Part shown: piece after piece, positions 1 through 8,746 of the stretch
Position numbering within the stretch: position 1 is the first letter of the stretch
How the letters are laid out: each line of letters opens with the position of its first letter
Assembly: GCA_947491315.1 (NCBI GenBank)
Contig: CANLII010000008.1
Location: 1 to 64,000, forward strand
DNA length: 64,000 bases
DNA from: Ignavibacteria bacterium
Lineage (GTDB): Bacteria > Bacteroidota > Ignavibacteria > Kapaibacteriales > UBA961
Reading direction: 5' to 3'
Made by a program: the position numbers and the translations under genes
Notes under the pieces: generated by a model
Database searches by the model: none
What the model was told of the DNA's origin: nothing
The model's input: only the letters and a program-made list of their open reading frames with translations

Positions 1-21
1 CGCCTACTTTCTCATTATGGA

Positions 22-2511
22 ATGCCGATTCTCATATCATTGATAGTATGTGGAATCGGATTAGGAATTTTCTCTTTGTCATTGGTAACAAAAACTTCCA
101 TTGACAAAGGTGAAATACATCACTCTCGATCCATCATGGATTCAGTTCATATTTACCGCAATAAGTTCAGTATTCCACATATCGTTTCTCACAATGAACA
201 AGATGCATTCATAGCGATGGGATATGTTCATGCGCAAGACAGATTATGGCAAATGGATATAGCACGAAGAGCGGGTAGAGGAAGATTGGCAGAAATCTTC
301 GGGGAGCAAGCTTTACAATCAGATAGATTCATGAGGGTAATGAATCTTGTGGACATAGCAGGGAATTTATTGAAGAATTCTAGTAAAACAACAAAACAAA
401 TACTTGAATCCTATAGCAAAGGTGTCAATCTTTTTTTGGAGATGAACCCTGATAAAGTACCTTTTGAATTTGGTGCATTGAGTTATACACCGGAATCTTG
501 GACCCCTGAAGATTGTCTCATCATCATGAGATTAATGGCGATTGAAATGAATATGAGTATGTGGACAGATTTAGCATTCGGTGAGATCGCCGATAAATTC
601 GGTATTCAGTCTGCATTTGCAATGATTCCGAAGAATACTCCGGGAACAGTGTATCAATATGGAGGTACAAGTCAAGAGTTTACATCTGAAGAATCTACAA
701 TTGCACAAGGAAGTTTGGAAGGTTTATCTACCATACATACATCCATGATTCTTTCTGCAAGAGAATATCTGGGATTTTCAGGAGATGGAATAGGTAGTAA
801 TGCCTGGGTTATGCGAACATCTCCAAAAGAAAAGAAAACATCTGTGATTTTGGCTAATGACCCACACTTGAAATTGTCACTGCCGGCCCGTTGGTATCAA
901 GCACATATAACAAGTCCCGGATTTAATGCCATTGGCGCGACCATTCCTGGTTTACCACTCATCGTTTCAGGTAGGAATGATCTAAGTTCTTGGGGTATAT
1001 CCAATATGATGAATGATGATTTTGACTATTTCATAGAAAAAGTTGATAAGAAGAATTCAAATTACTACTTCAATGAATCCGGCGAACGAGTGAAATTCAA
1101 GTATAAAAGAGATACCATCATCATTAAAAATGGTGAACCGCTCATCTATGATATCCGTTATACTGGACGCTCAGCCGTTATTTCAGATGCGCCACCAACA
1201 GGACTCCTAAAAGATATCAATAATAAGAATTCCGTATTTGATCGGTATTGTTTGACATATTCTTGGACGGGTATGCAAATGTCTGATGAGATTCTTGGTA
1301 TGTATAAGGTCATGAAATCATCTTCTTGGTCAGACTGCAAAAAAGGATTTGATGTTTGGTGCGCACCTGCATTGAATTTTGTCTATGGAAATGCAAATGG
1401 TACTATTGCTTCTGCAAGCATTGGAATGATCGCTAAAAGAGGAGAAAAGAACAATCCGAATCTACCATCACCGGGTTGGAAAAAAGGCTATTCTTGGAAT
1501 GGTGTATATACTTCCTCAATTTTACCGTCTCAATCTTTCCTAGGAAATGAATATTCCAAACGATTCATCATTACCGCAAATAATCCGCTCATATCTAATC
1601 CAAATGTATATCATTCAGTTCTGTGGGAACCTTCATCCAGAGCAGATAGATTACAACAAACCTTAAAAGAATTTGACGAATATGATGTACGTGATGCCCA
1701 ATATTTACAGATGGATGTGTATTCGGCATATGCTCGACAAGTGATGGATTCAATATTGCCAGTATTGATCAAAAAAAAGAAGTATATGCCTGTGAATGCA
1801 AAAAAAGCAATAGAAAAAATGAAGAATTGGAAATGTTATATTACAAATCAGGATATAGAACCAACCATTTTTTCATTGTTTCTTGATGAGTATTATCGAT
1901 CAGTTTTTGAAGATCAACTCACTGCGCCGATATTAAGACTGTATAATATTGTTTCCAATGTTCCTACTCGTATCATTCTGCATACATTATATGATTCAGA
2001 AGAAAAATGGGATTCTTGGTTTGACGATGTTAGAACCAAACAGATCAAAGAAGACAGATCAGAAATAGTATTTAGATCGTTCTTGAGAGCAATCAAAAAA
2101 GGGGATAGATACTTTGCAAATCCAGATATACGAACTTGGAAATATGGAAAACTACATTCCATTTTATTGGAACATCTCTTTTCCTCAAGCACATTATTAT
2201 CACCAATTGTGACGCATGGTCCATTTCCGCATGGCGGTAATAATACTACCCTAAACAATGGATCTTGGTCATTCAATGATCCATTCAAACAAACCTTAGG
2301 AGCATCAGTCAGAGTCATTTCCGACATGCGAGACTCCATGCTCTATTGCGTATTACCGGGTGGTGTGTCCGGAGAGCCACTGAGTTCACATTATAGTGAT
2401 CAAGTTCAATTATGGCTCAATGGTGGATATATAGCTCTTTCAGCCACAAGAAATATTTCTACAGATTTCACGCTTTCTTCAATCTTGGCACCGGAACCAA
2501 AGAATGACTGA
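22..2511 (+). CDS. Penicillin acylase (penicillin amidase) family N-terminal nucleophile hydrolase
   Basis: This family cleaves amide bonds (beta-lactam side chains, acyl-homoserine lactones or other acyl-amides) after autoproteolysis into alpha and beta chains. The alpha-chain block 'GYVHAQDRLWQMD' lies near residues 68-80. The beta chain would begin at Ser259 in 'GSNAWV', the expected N-terminal nucleophile. 'TANN' near residue 520 fits the oxyanion Asn region, and 'PGGVSGEP' plus 'SDQVQLW' near the C-terminus are typical of the beta chain. The N-terminus is a hydrophobic segment (signal anchor), so the protein is probably exported to the periplasm. The frame is open through base 1, so the true start may lie upstream of the window. 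The gene overlaps trmB by 8 bases. The substrate cannot be told from sequence. Confidence 0.9.
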   Translation: MPILISLIVCGIGLGIFSLSLVTKTSIDKGEIHHSRSIMDSVHIYRNKFSIPHIVSHNEQDAFIAMGYVHAQDRLWQMDIARRAGRGRLAEIFGEQALQSDRFMRVMNLVDIAGNLLKNSSKTTKQILESYSKGVNLFLEMNPDKVPFEFGALSYTPESWTPEDCLIIMRLMAIEMNMSMWTDLAFGEIADKFGIQSAFAMIPKNTPGTVYQYGGTSQEFTSEESTIAQGSLEGLSTIHTSMILSAREYLGFSGDGIGSNAWVMRTSPKEKKTSVILANDPHLKLSLPARWYQAHITSPGFNAIGATIPGLPLIVSGRNDLSSWGISNMMNDDFDYFIEKVDKKNSNYYFNESGERVKFKYKRDTIIIKNGEPLIYDIRYTGRSAVISDAPPTGLLKDINNKNSVFDRYCLTYSWTGMQMSDEILGMYKVMKSSSWSDCKKGFDVWCAPALNFVYGNANGTIASASIGMIAKRGEKNNPNLPSPGWKKGYSWNGVYTSSILPSQSFLGNEYSKRFIITANNPLISNPNVYHSVLWEPSSRADRLQQTLKEFDEYDVRDAQYLQMDVYSAYARQVMDSILPVLIKKKKYMPVNAKKAIEKMKNWKCYITNQDIEPTIFSLFLDEYYRSVFEDQLTAPILRLYNIVSNVPTRIILHTLYDSEEKWDSWFDDVRTKQIKEDRSEIVFRSFLRAIKKGDRYFANPDIRTWKYGKLHSILLEHLFSSSTLLSPIVTHGPFPHGGNNTTLNNGSWSFNDPFKQTLGASVRVISDMRDSMLYCVLPGGVSGEPLSSHYSDQVQLWLNGGYIALSATRNISTDFTLSSILAPEPKND

Positions 2512-3253
2512 ATTCATCATAGATACAAAAAAATATCCCAAACCACGAAGCAGGCATCACAATGCTTCAAATGTGTATTTCCCTTTGGATAAATTGAGTA
2601 CAATCCCGAGATATTATCCTCCTTTGATCCAACAGATCAATTGGAATGAGTTCTTTTCCAATGGAATGCCACCTTCAGTATTGGATATCGGATGTGGTTG
2701 GGGATCTTTCATGATGACTTATGCTTTGAATAATCCTGAATCTAATATTCTGGGAATAGAAATCAGACAATTATTGATTGAATGGATGAATACTATCATT
2801 CATGGTGAATCTATTTCAAATGCACATGCTTTATGGTATTCTTTACCAAATGGATTACATTTCCTCACCAATGATTCCATTCAAGAATTCTTTTCATTTT
2901 TTCCGGATCCATGGGTTAAGAAGAAACATCATAAACGAAGAGCATTCACCGAAGAATTGATTCAAGAATGCATCAGATTATCCAAGCATGGTGCACAATT
3001 TAGAATCATGACCGATGTTCCTGAAGTTGCAGATTATCAATTCGCTTTACTTAGTGAGTATCCTTCATTTGTCATGGAATATGCAGAGTATTGTGGCGAA
3101 CACAATCATACTTGGAATGACACTTTATCAGGAATCTTTCTTCAAGAATATAATGCTGATATGTGGAATCTTCCCATGACCGACCAAGAAGTATTTTCAC
3201 GAAAGAAGCATATTCCATATCTCAGAGTTTCATATCGGATTCAGAAGATTTGA
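2504..3253 (+). CDS. trmB: tRNA (guanine-N7-)-methyltransferase
   Basis: TrmB makes m7G46 in the variable loop of tRNAs using S-adenosylmethionine. The SAM-binding motif 'LDIGCGWGSF' is near residue 60, with an acidic 'GIEIR' at the end of the next strand. The family-specific 'FFPDPWVKKKHHKRR' near residue 131 is the PDPWxKxxHxKRR signature. Length (249 residues) is usual for the family. The start ATG lies inside the end of the acylase gene (8-base overlap), and the stop overlaps the aat start by one base, so the three genes look co-transcribed. No competing function. Confidence 0.95.
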   Translation: MTEFIIDTKKYPKPRSRHHNASNVYFPLDKLSTIPRYYPPLIQQINWNEFFSNGMPPSVLDIGCGWGSFMMTYALNNPESNILGIEIRQLLIEWMNTIIHGESISNAHALWYSLPNGLHFLTNDSIQEFFSFFPDPWVKKKHHKRRAFTEELIQECIRLSKHGAQFRIMTDVPEVADYQFALLSEYPSFVMEYAEYCGEHNHTWNDTLSGIFLQEYNADMWNLPMTDQEVFSRKKHIPYLRVSYRIQKI

Positions 3254-3879
3254 TGACATCTTTTGACATATTGGATTTTCTTGAAAATCAACCATTAACG
3301 CCTTCTCTTTTGCTCTTTGCCTATCAAACCGGCTGGTTTCCGATGGCAGACGATGAAACAAATGAGATTTATTGGCATTCACCAATGAGGAGAGCAATAT
3401 TCCCATTATGTGAGGATGGTCCGAAGCCTACACTCAAGAAAGCTTATATCAATTCAGATTGGTCATTTACAATCAATACTGCATTCTCAGATGTGATACA
3501 ACAGTGTGCAAAACGAAAGGATACATGGATAAATGAAGACATCATGATGGCTTACACTACATTATATGATCAAGGATTTGCGCATTCGGTTGAAACATAT
3601 CATGAAGGGAATCTCATTGGCGGACTCTATGGAGTATCCATTGGATCTGCCTTTTTTGGTGAATCTATGTTTAGTCTTCAATCAAATGCTTCAAAACTAG
3701 CTTTCGTCCACTTATACAATCATTTGATACATCAAGGATTCACACTTTTGGATTCTCAGTATATTAATGATCATACTCAGTTATTGGGAGCAAAAACTAT
3801 CTTAAGATCCGAATATCTACAAATGCTTTCCGAAGCCTTGCAAAAGAAAGATATTACATTTACTCATTCTAACTTGTAA
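3253..3879 (+). CDS. aat: Leucyl/phenylalanyl-tRNA--protein transferase
   Basis: Aat transfers Leu or Phe from charged tRNA to proteins with N-terminal Arg/Lys, marking them for ClpS/ClpAP degradation. Signature segments are 'GWFPMADD', 'WHSPMRRAIFPL', 'GGLYGVSIGSAFFGESMFS' and 'LLDSQYINDH'. The ORF track starts at 3163, but that start would add 30 residues inside trmB. The ATG at 3253 overlaps the trmB stop (TGATG) and gives 208 residues, close to the usual family length, so I chose it. Confidence 0.94.
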   Translation: MTSFDILDFLENQPLTPSLLLFAYQTGWFPMADDETNEIYWHSPMRRAIFPLCEDGPKPTLKKAYINSDWSFTINTAFSDVIQQCAKRKDTWINEDIMMAYTTLYDQGFAHSVETYHEGNLIGGLYGVSIGSAFFGESMFSLQSNASKLAFVHLYNHLIHQGFTLLDSQYINDHTQLLGAKTILRSEYLQMLSEALQKKDITFTHSNL

Positions 3880-3884
3880 AAGTC

Positions 3885-4367
3885 ATGAGAACCATCTCAA
3901 TTGAAAGTAATGGAAGAATTGAAAAGACAGCCGTATATTTGAATGGTGAACAAATAGCAGGCATTAAAGAATTACTTCTGTCAATAGATGAGGAAGGTAT
4001 ATTCAATGCGATAATTTCCTTCACTACCTCTTCAGGTACTGTACTAACAAAACAATTATTTACCGACGATCTGTCACAATTGCAAAGAAGAGAAGCCGCT
4101 TTTTCGGAAGATGAAGCGATGGACTTACGATCATTGGCAGTTGAAAGTGATGGAACTCTCGACAATACATCCGTATTCATGAATAATGAGTTCATTGATG
4201 GCATAGTATCAATCATGGTGCATATCATGATTGATTCGGTTCAAAAGAGAGGAAATGTGTTCTCAAAGATCTTTTCTAAAAATCAATCATATTCAGAAAC
4301 ACGATTTCTTTCTGAAATCGTCTTAAGGAACCTTGATGGTTCTGAAAGTATCGAATCTATATTCTGA
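3885..4367 (+). CDS. Hypothetical protein with internal duplication
   Basis: I do not recognise this 160-residue protein. It contains two similar halves: 'ISIESNGRIEKTAVYLNGEQ' near residues 4-23 and 'LAVESDGTLDNTSVFMNNEF' near residues 87-106. Each half has the pattern ESxG/DGxxxxTxVxxNxExIxGI. There is no signal peptide or membrane segment. It starts five bases after aat and ends eight bases before the next gene, so it is likely part of the same transcript. The duplicated segments look like two small beta-rich repeats. Function unknown. Confidence 0.7.
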   Translation: MRTISIESNGRIEKTAVYLNGEQIAGIKELLLSIDEEGIFNAIISFTTSSGTVLTKQLFTDDLSQLQRREAAFSEDEAMDLRSLAVESDGTLDNTSVFMNNEFIDGIVSIMVHIMIDSVQKRGNVFSKIFSKNQSYSETRFLSEIVLRNLDGSESIESIF

Positions 4368-4375
4368 GGAATTCC

Positions 4376-4984
4376 ATGAATACATTCATGAAACATGCAT
4401 ATGTCCTTTTTATTATTACCATGCTATCATTCGTGGTATTACCATTCACTTCTGAAGCTCGAGGTAGCTTTGGTGGTGGACGAGGCCGATCTTTTGGTAC
4501 ACGATCTTTTGGTGGGTCCAGATCTTTTGGTTCATCAAGAGGGAATTCTGGTGGAACGCGTTCATTCTCCAATGGAAGATCATTTAGATCTATGTCCACA
4601 GGTCGTTTTGCCAATGGACAACAATATAGAACTCGTTATGGAACCCCAAGAAAAACAACATCAATGAATATTGCTCAAAATGGAAGAGATAGAAACTATG
4701 CCGTTCATTCGTATGGAGGAATGGGAGATCGTTTCATGACAGGATATCTACTTGGTTCTATTCCTTGGTATTGGCATATGCCATTTCATCCAGCATTTTA
4801 CTATTCAAGACCTGTGGTCGTGGATGGTACTAATGGTAAAAAAGAAGCATATCCTGGAACATTTTCATTCGGATCCGTGATCTTGGTTATCTTGATGTTA
4901 GGCGGAATAGGATTTATAATCTATGCCTTATTTTTTAGAAGAAAGCAGCAATTCAATTATGGGGAGTATTCATCTTTTAGTTGA
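4376..4984 (+). CDS. Exported Gly/Ser/Arg-rich protein with C-terminal membrane anchor
   Basis: The function is not recognised. A signal-peptide-like stretch 'FIITMLSFVVLPFTSEA' opens the 202-residue protein. A low-complexity region of repeated SFGG/RSFG units (about residues 30-75) follows. A membrane segment 'SVILVILMLGGIGFIIYALFF' near residues 165-187 precedes a short basic tail. The architecture (signal peptide, Gly-rich linker, single C-terminal TM) suggests an envelope protein. 'GAGGA' eight bases upstream of the ATG is a fair ribosome-binding site. The stop codon directly abuts the stop of the convergent OmpA-family gene with no spacer. Confidence 0.75.
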   Translation: MNTFMKHAYVLFIITMLSFVVLPFTSEARGSFGGGRGRSFGTRSFGGSRSFGSSRGNSGGTRSFSNGRSFRSMSTGRFANGQQYRTRYGTPRKTTSMNIAQNGRDRNYAVHSYGGMGDRFMTGYLLGSIPWYWHMPFHPAFYYSRPVVVDGTNGKKEAYPGTFSFGSVILVILMLGGIGFIIYALFFRRKQQFNYGEYSSFS

Positions 4985-6283
4985 TCATTGTTGAATAGTC
5001 AAATAAACGGTTACTGCTCTTGATTTTGCTCTTTTGTCTTGAATGGAAGCCTCCCCATTCATCTCACGAATTCCTTCGCCGGAAACATCATGAGATTGCA
5101 AGCCACAAGTTTTAAGATAATCGGTAATAGTTTGAGCTCTCTTTATGGAGAGCTTTTTATTATACAGTACACTTCCTCTGTCATCTGTGAATCCTTTAAT
5201 GATGACAAACTTATTTCTATCTTTTACTTGATTGCACATATCTTGTAATTGAGACCTATGAGCAGAAGTCAATTTCCATTGATTACTTTCAAAGTATAAT
5301 TCTAGAGTCGTATTTGAAAATGGTTTTTGAACTTGGGGAAGAGCTACTGCTATTTTCTCTTGTGGTCTGATATCGGGTTGAAGACATACAAAGTACATTC
5401 CTTCTCGATCATTTATTGTGTCGGTTGAAATGATACAGGCAGTATCACCTCGTGCAGTCAATGTGATCGAACGCTCATTCCCGGATGTATTGATATAAGG
5501 TCCCAAATTAACCGGTTTGCTCCATGAGGTCCAGCTATCATCTAATCTTCTCGATATAAAAAGATCACTTCCTCCATAACCACCTAATCCATTTGAATAA
5601 TAATAGAGCGTTTTATTATCCTGTGCTATAAAAGGGGAACCCTCACGAGAAGAAGTATTGATTGTCTTACCCATCCACATTGGACTTGACCATACATTTT
5701 CATTTTCTTTAAAAGAAACATATAAGTCCAAATCTCCCATCGATTCTGTATGATTCATGGCTAGAATCAATACATTCTGATCTGCATTCATTGTGGCAAA
5801 ATATTGAGGAGATCTCATGACAAAATCTTTAATGGTGAAAGCCGGTTTGATATTCCATGTATCTTTCTGTACATCTGCCATGTGAAACGATAAATTACCA
5901 AGAGTATTGACAGTTGCAATGAAAGCTGCATTCCCATCTGAAGTGATTGAGAAAAGAGCATTAGAACGAATCGTATTTATTGTTGGACCCGCATTAATGG
6001 GCGAAGTCCAATAATTATTGTTTACTCTATCGGTATACCATATATCATCCGGATCGGAAATACCACCAATATTATCCGGATGCTCTTTTCGGACAAAATA
6101 CAATCTCGTTCCTGAAGGATGGAGAACGGGAAGCAATGTACGAGAATAACTATTCACTATATCTGGCAATCGTTCTTTGCAATAGAATGCTTGTTGTGCT
6201 TCAACTACTTGAAACATACACAACAACAAAACGATGATACATACATAGCCTAGTTGTTGAATTGTGCTTTTATCGCGCTCCAT
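4985..6283 (-). CDS. PD40-repeat OmpA-family outer-membrane/peptidoglycan-binding protein
   Basis: After a signal peptide ('IIVLLLCMFQVVEAQQAF') come several WD40-like PD40 beta-propeller segments, for example 'RLYFVRKEHPDNIGG', 'LYYYSNGLGGYGGSDLFIS' and 'ERSITLTARGDTA'. A C-terminal OmpA/MotB domain follows, with 'KGFTDDRGSVLYNKKLSIKRAQTI', the peptidoglycan-contact helix region. This PD40 plus OmpA combination is common in Bacteroidota; related domain mixes occur in T9SS PorE, but the TPR and carboxypeptidase-regulatory parts of PorE are missing here. Its start lies 34 bases inside the preceding lipoprotein gene, so translation is probably coupled. Role is probably structural anchoring of the envelope. 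Confidence 0.85.
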   Translation of the reverse strand: MERDKSTIQQLGYVCIIVLLLCMFQVVEAQQAFYCKERLPDIVNSYSRTLLPVLHPSGTRLYFVRKEHPDNIGGISDPDDIWYTDRVNNNYWTSPINAGPTINTIRSNALFSITSDGNAAFIATVNTLGNLSFHMADVQKDTWNIKPAFTIKDFVMRSPQYFATMNADQNVLILAMNHTESMGDLDLYVSFKENENVWSSPMWMGKTINTSSREGSPFIAQDNKTLYYYSNGLGGYGGSDLFISRRLDDSWTSWSKPVNLGPYINTSGNERSITLTARGDTACIISTDTINDREGMYFVCLQPDIRPQEKIAVALPQVQKPFSNTTLELYFESNQWKLTSAHRSQLQDMCNQVKDRNKFVIIKGFTDDRGSVLYNKKLSIKRAQTITDYLKTCGLQSHDVSGEGIREMNGEASIQDKRAKSRAVTVYLTIQQ

Positions 6284-6849
6284 GTTATTCCTGTTGTATC
6301 GTGTTTTCCCAAAAAGTCAGACCATCGTTGAATGCTCCAAAGTCCATCCGTTTGCCTTTTTATGACAAATCTCAGTGAACCATTTGCTTCACCTGAAATG
6401 GAAATCATTCCATGCGGTATCAAGAGTCGATAATCAGACTGAATAATGACTGAATCCGGGGTTATTCCATCAATACTTGTATTTGTTAATTGTAACTCCG
6501 TTTGTATTTCTTTCGGAATTTTTGACATAACATTTTGAAAATAGACTCGTTCTTGATTGATATTCCATTGAGAAAACAAACCACCATATCTGGTGAGTAC
6601 TTCGATGCTTGGTTCAAAGACAAAAAATTGGTTTGAGCCATTCAAAGAATCTGAGAAACATCGAACATATCCAGTGGGATCTTTGAATTGAACCGACTTT
6701 TTCAAATTCATAAGTACTGTCTGATAATCAAAAGGAGGATCATATTGAACGGCATTCTCAGGATTTTCAGGAGTTCTGGTCTCCAGTAAAGAGCATCCTG
6801 AACCTATCAGACAAAATACCACTATGTAAAAATGATGAATCATACTCAC
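6250..6849 (-). CDS. Putative lipoprotein of unknown function
   Basis: The 199-residue protein opens with 'HHFYIVVFCLIGSGCSLLE', a hydrophobic stretch followed by a lipobox-like 'IGSGC', so it is probably a lipoprotein. The mature part has no motif I recognise; it looks like a compact alpha/beta domain with 'GYVRCFSDSL' and 'DYRLLIPHGMISISGEANG', and could be a SnoaL/NTF2-like fold, though that is a guess. It overlaps recR by four bases upstream and the PD40-OmpA gene by 34 bases downstream, so it may be an envelope partner of the latter. Confidence 0.7.
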   Translation of the reverse strand: MSMIHHFYIVVFCLIGSGCSLLETRTPENPENAVQYDPPFDYQTVLMNLKKSVQFKDPTGYVRCFSDSLNGSNQFFVFEPSIEVLTRYGGLFSQWNINQERVYFQNVMSKIPKEIQTELQLTNTSIDGITPDSVIIQSDYRLLIPHGMISISGEANGSLRFVIKRQTDGLWSIQRWSDFLGKHDTTGITWSAIKAQFNN

Positions 6850-7442
6850 ATCACTATCCTCGATTCCATAGCTTTTGATAGAGTTGCTTCATCTGTGTAC
6901 TCTAATTCACTACCAATCGGAATGCCACGCGCAGGACGACTGACGATGATCTCCAATGGTTTAATCATCCTAGCCAGATATTGCATGGTGACTTCACCTT
7001 CGACCGTAGGATTAAGAGCCAAAATGATTTCCTTGACATTGGAATTCAATCGTGCTATCAATTCCCGAATTTTAAGATCATCCGGATTTATGCCTTCAAG
7101 GGGATTTATATTCCCATGTAATACATGATATAAACCCTTGAATTCACTCATCCTTTCAATAATCAAAACATCAGTTGGTTGTTCTACCACACAAATGACC
7201 GAGCGATCTCTTCTTTCTGAAGAACAAATCGGACAAGGATCATGTTCGGTATATGTAAAACATACCGAACATGAATGAACTGTTTCTTTCATTTGTATCA
7301 ATGACGATGCAAATGAATGAATGAATTCATCTGATTGTCTTAAAAGATAAAATGCAAGTCTTTGTGCTGTTTTTCTTCCAATCGACGGAAGGGAAGCAAA
7401 ATGCTCCACAACGGCTTCTATGGCTTCTGATTGAACATTCAT
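6846..7442 (-). CDS. recR: Recombination mediator protein RecR
   Basis: RecR works with RecO/RecF to load RecA on gapped DNA. Seen here are the helix-hairpin-helix region 'LPSIGRKTAQRLAFYLL' near residues 17-33, the four-Cys zinc finger 'CSVCFTYTEHDPCPICSS' near residues 57-74, and a Toprim domain containing 'VVEQPTDVLIIE' and 'YHVLHGNINPLEGI'. Length (198 residues) is typical. A TAAATTTG element 27-34 bases upstream of the start probably drives the recR-lipoprotein-OmpA operon, divergent from pspA. Confidence 0.96.
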   Translation of the reverse strand: MNVQSEAIEAVVEHFASLPSIGRKTAQRLAFYLLRQSDEFIHSFASSLIQMKETVHSCSVCFTYTEHDPCPICSSERRDRSVICVVEQPTDVLIIERMSEFKGLYHVLHGNINPLEGINPDDLKIRELIARLNSNVKEIILALNPTVEGEVTMQYLARMIKPLEIIVSRPARGIPIGSELEYTDEATLSKAMESRIVM

Positions 7443-7468
7443 AGTATGTAATTATGTTAGTTGACACG

Positions 7469-7476
7469 CAAATTTA
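7469..7476 (-). promoter_or_regulatory. Bacteroidota-type -7 element for recR
   Basis: Read on the minus strand this is TAAATTTG, an exact match to the TAnnTTTG -7 consensus of Bacteroidota primary sigma factor promoters. It lies 27 bases from the recR ATG. No convincing -33 TTTG is seen. Confidence 0.55.
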
Positions 7477-7529
7477 CTAAGTTATTTGTGTTCGACTCTC
7501 TGATATGGTCAATTCATGGAATTATCTGC

Positions 7530-7537
7530 TATTTTTG
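7530..7537 (+). promoter_or_regulatory. Bacteroidota-type -7 element for pspA
   Basis: TATTTTTG (followed by CA) matches TAnnTTTG and lies 43 bases before the pspA ATG. It is divergent from the recR element about 55 bases away in the same 138-base intergenic region. Confidence 0.55.
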
Positions 7538-7580
7538 CATGTATGATGATGATAATCACACTTTTTAAACGGAGTTAGTT

Positions 7581-8285
7581 ATGGGAATATTCTCTCGAAT
7601 AGCCGATGTGTTCAAAGCAAATGTGAATGATGCACTTGATAATGCAGAAGATCCAGAAAAGATGCTCAAGCAAATGGTCATTGAAATGGAAGAATCTGTA
7701 AACAAAGCGACATTGGCTATTGCAAATTCCATGGCTCATGAAAAATCGCTGTTACGAAAGATTGAAAAAGCTAAGATTGATTCTGCTGATTGGTTATATA
7801 AAGCTCAACAGGCAGTAACTGCAGGCAGAGAAGATTTGGCAAGAGCGGCTTTAGAAAAGAAAGCAATTCAGGACAAAAATATAAGTGATCTTGAACCTAT
7901 TTATCTGATTGCAAAATCAACATCTGATAAATTACGCACTCAACTTGATGCACTGAAACATAAGCTGGATGAAGCAAGAGCAAGACAAGGCACTTTGATA
8001 GCCAGGTCCCAAGCCGCCAAAGCACAAAAGCAAATTGCGCAAACATTTAGTGGAGTTGGTTCTGACGCTTTCTCAAAATTTGACAAATTCGAAACAAAGA
8101 TAGAAACATTGGAATCTCAAGCAGAAGCATTTGAACAATTGGCAGGACAATCAACTTCACTCGATGATGAGTTCAAAAAACTTACCTCATCTTCTCAGGT
8201 TGAACAACAATTACTAGAGTTAAAGGCATCCATGGGTAAATTACCTTCTGCATCAAAAGATGCACTTCCACCACATCAAGAATAA
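7581..8285 (+). CDS. pspA: PspA/IM30 (Vipp1) family membrane-maintenance protein
   Basis: PspA-family proteins form ESCRT-III-like coiled-coil polymers on the inner membrane and protect it under stress. The N-terminal amphipathic helix and signature 'MGIFSRIADVFKANVNDALD' followed by 'AEDPEKMLKQMVIEMEE' are diagnostic. Long coiled-coil helices fill residues 25-190. The 234-residue length is normal. No PspB, PspC or PspF partner is visible nearby; the only downstream neighbour is a YbjN-like gene eleven bases away, an arrangement that suggests the pair is co-expressed under envelope stress. Confidence 0.92.
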   Translation: MGIFSRIADVFKANVNDALDNAEDPEKMLKQMVIEMEESVNKATLAIANSMAHEKSLLRKIEKAKIDSADWLYKAQQAVTAGREDLARAALEKKAIQDKNISDLEPIYLIAKSTSDKLRTQLDALKHKLDEARARQGTLIARSQAAKAQKQIAQTFSGVGSDAFSKFDKFETKIETLESQAEAFEQLAGQSTSLDDEFKKLTSSSQVEQQLLELKASMGKLPSASKDALPPHQE

Positions 8286-8296
8286 GGAATGGAATC

Positions 8297-8737
8297 ATGC
8301 ATACTCCCGAAGAACTTATACAAAAGACAAGAGATAAAGTAGAATCAGTACTCAATACTCAGTATCCCGATCATGTGTGTTTTGATAATGAATCATTTTC
8401 AATTGATGCTGGTTCTTCCAGAGTGATGATCATCATCAGACCCTTTACTGATAATGATACATGCATTGAATGCATGGCAACTTTGGTATCAGGAGCACTT
8501 ATCAATGAGGATTTACTCAGATTTCTTCTAAGAAAGAATGCTGAATTACATTTTGGTGCATTCTCTTTGATGTTTGATGATACAATTTGCTTTGCTCATT
8601 CAATAGCGGGTATTAATGCAGATGAAAATGAAATCATCACTAGCATTCAGTCTGTAGCACTGATTGCCGATCATTATGTTGATGAAATAATCACTATGGC
8701 CGGCGGTGAAAGATGTAGCGAAGTTTCCGGAATATAA
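8297..8737 (+). CDS. YbjN-domain (type III chaperone-like fold) protein
   Basis: A 146-residue soluble protein resembling the YbjN/CesT-like fold, with 'LLRFLLRKNAELHFGAFSLMFDD' near residues 74-96, a stretch typical of YbjN proteins, followed by a helix ('ADHYVDEIITMAG'). Family members are small chaperone-like or regulatory proteins with poorly defined roles. It sits eleven bases after pspA and probably shares its promoter. Its stop is ten bases from the stop of a convergent gene, leaving no room for a separate terminator. Confidence 0.7.
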   Translation: MHTPEELIQKTRDKVESVLNTQYPDHVCFDNESFSIDAGSSRVMIIIRPFTDNDTCIECMATLVSGALINEDLLRFLLRKNAELHFGAFSLMFDDTICFAHSIAGINADENEIITSIQSVALIADHYVDEIITMAGGERCSEVSGI

Positions 8738-8746
8738 TGCAACTTT

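Noticed and set aside
1914-2339. Minus-strand 141-residue ORF inside the penicillin acylase gene
   Set aside because: Shadow of a strongly supported gene, no recognisable domain.
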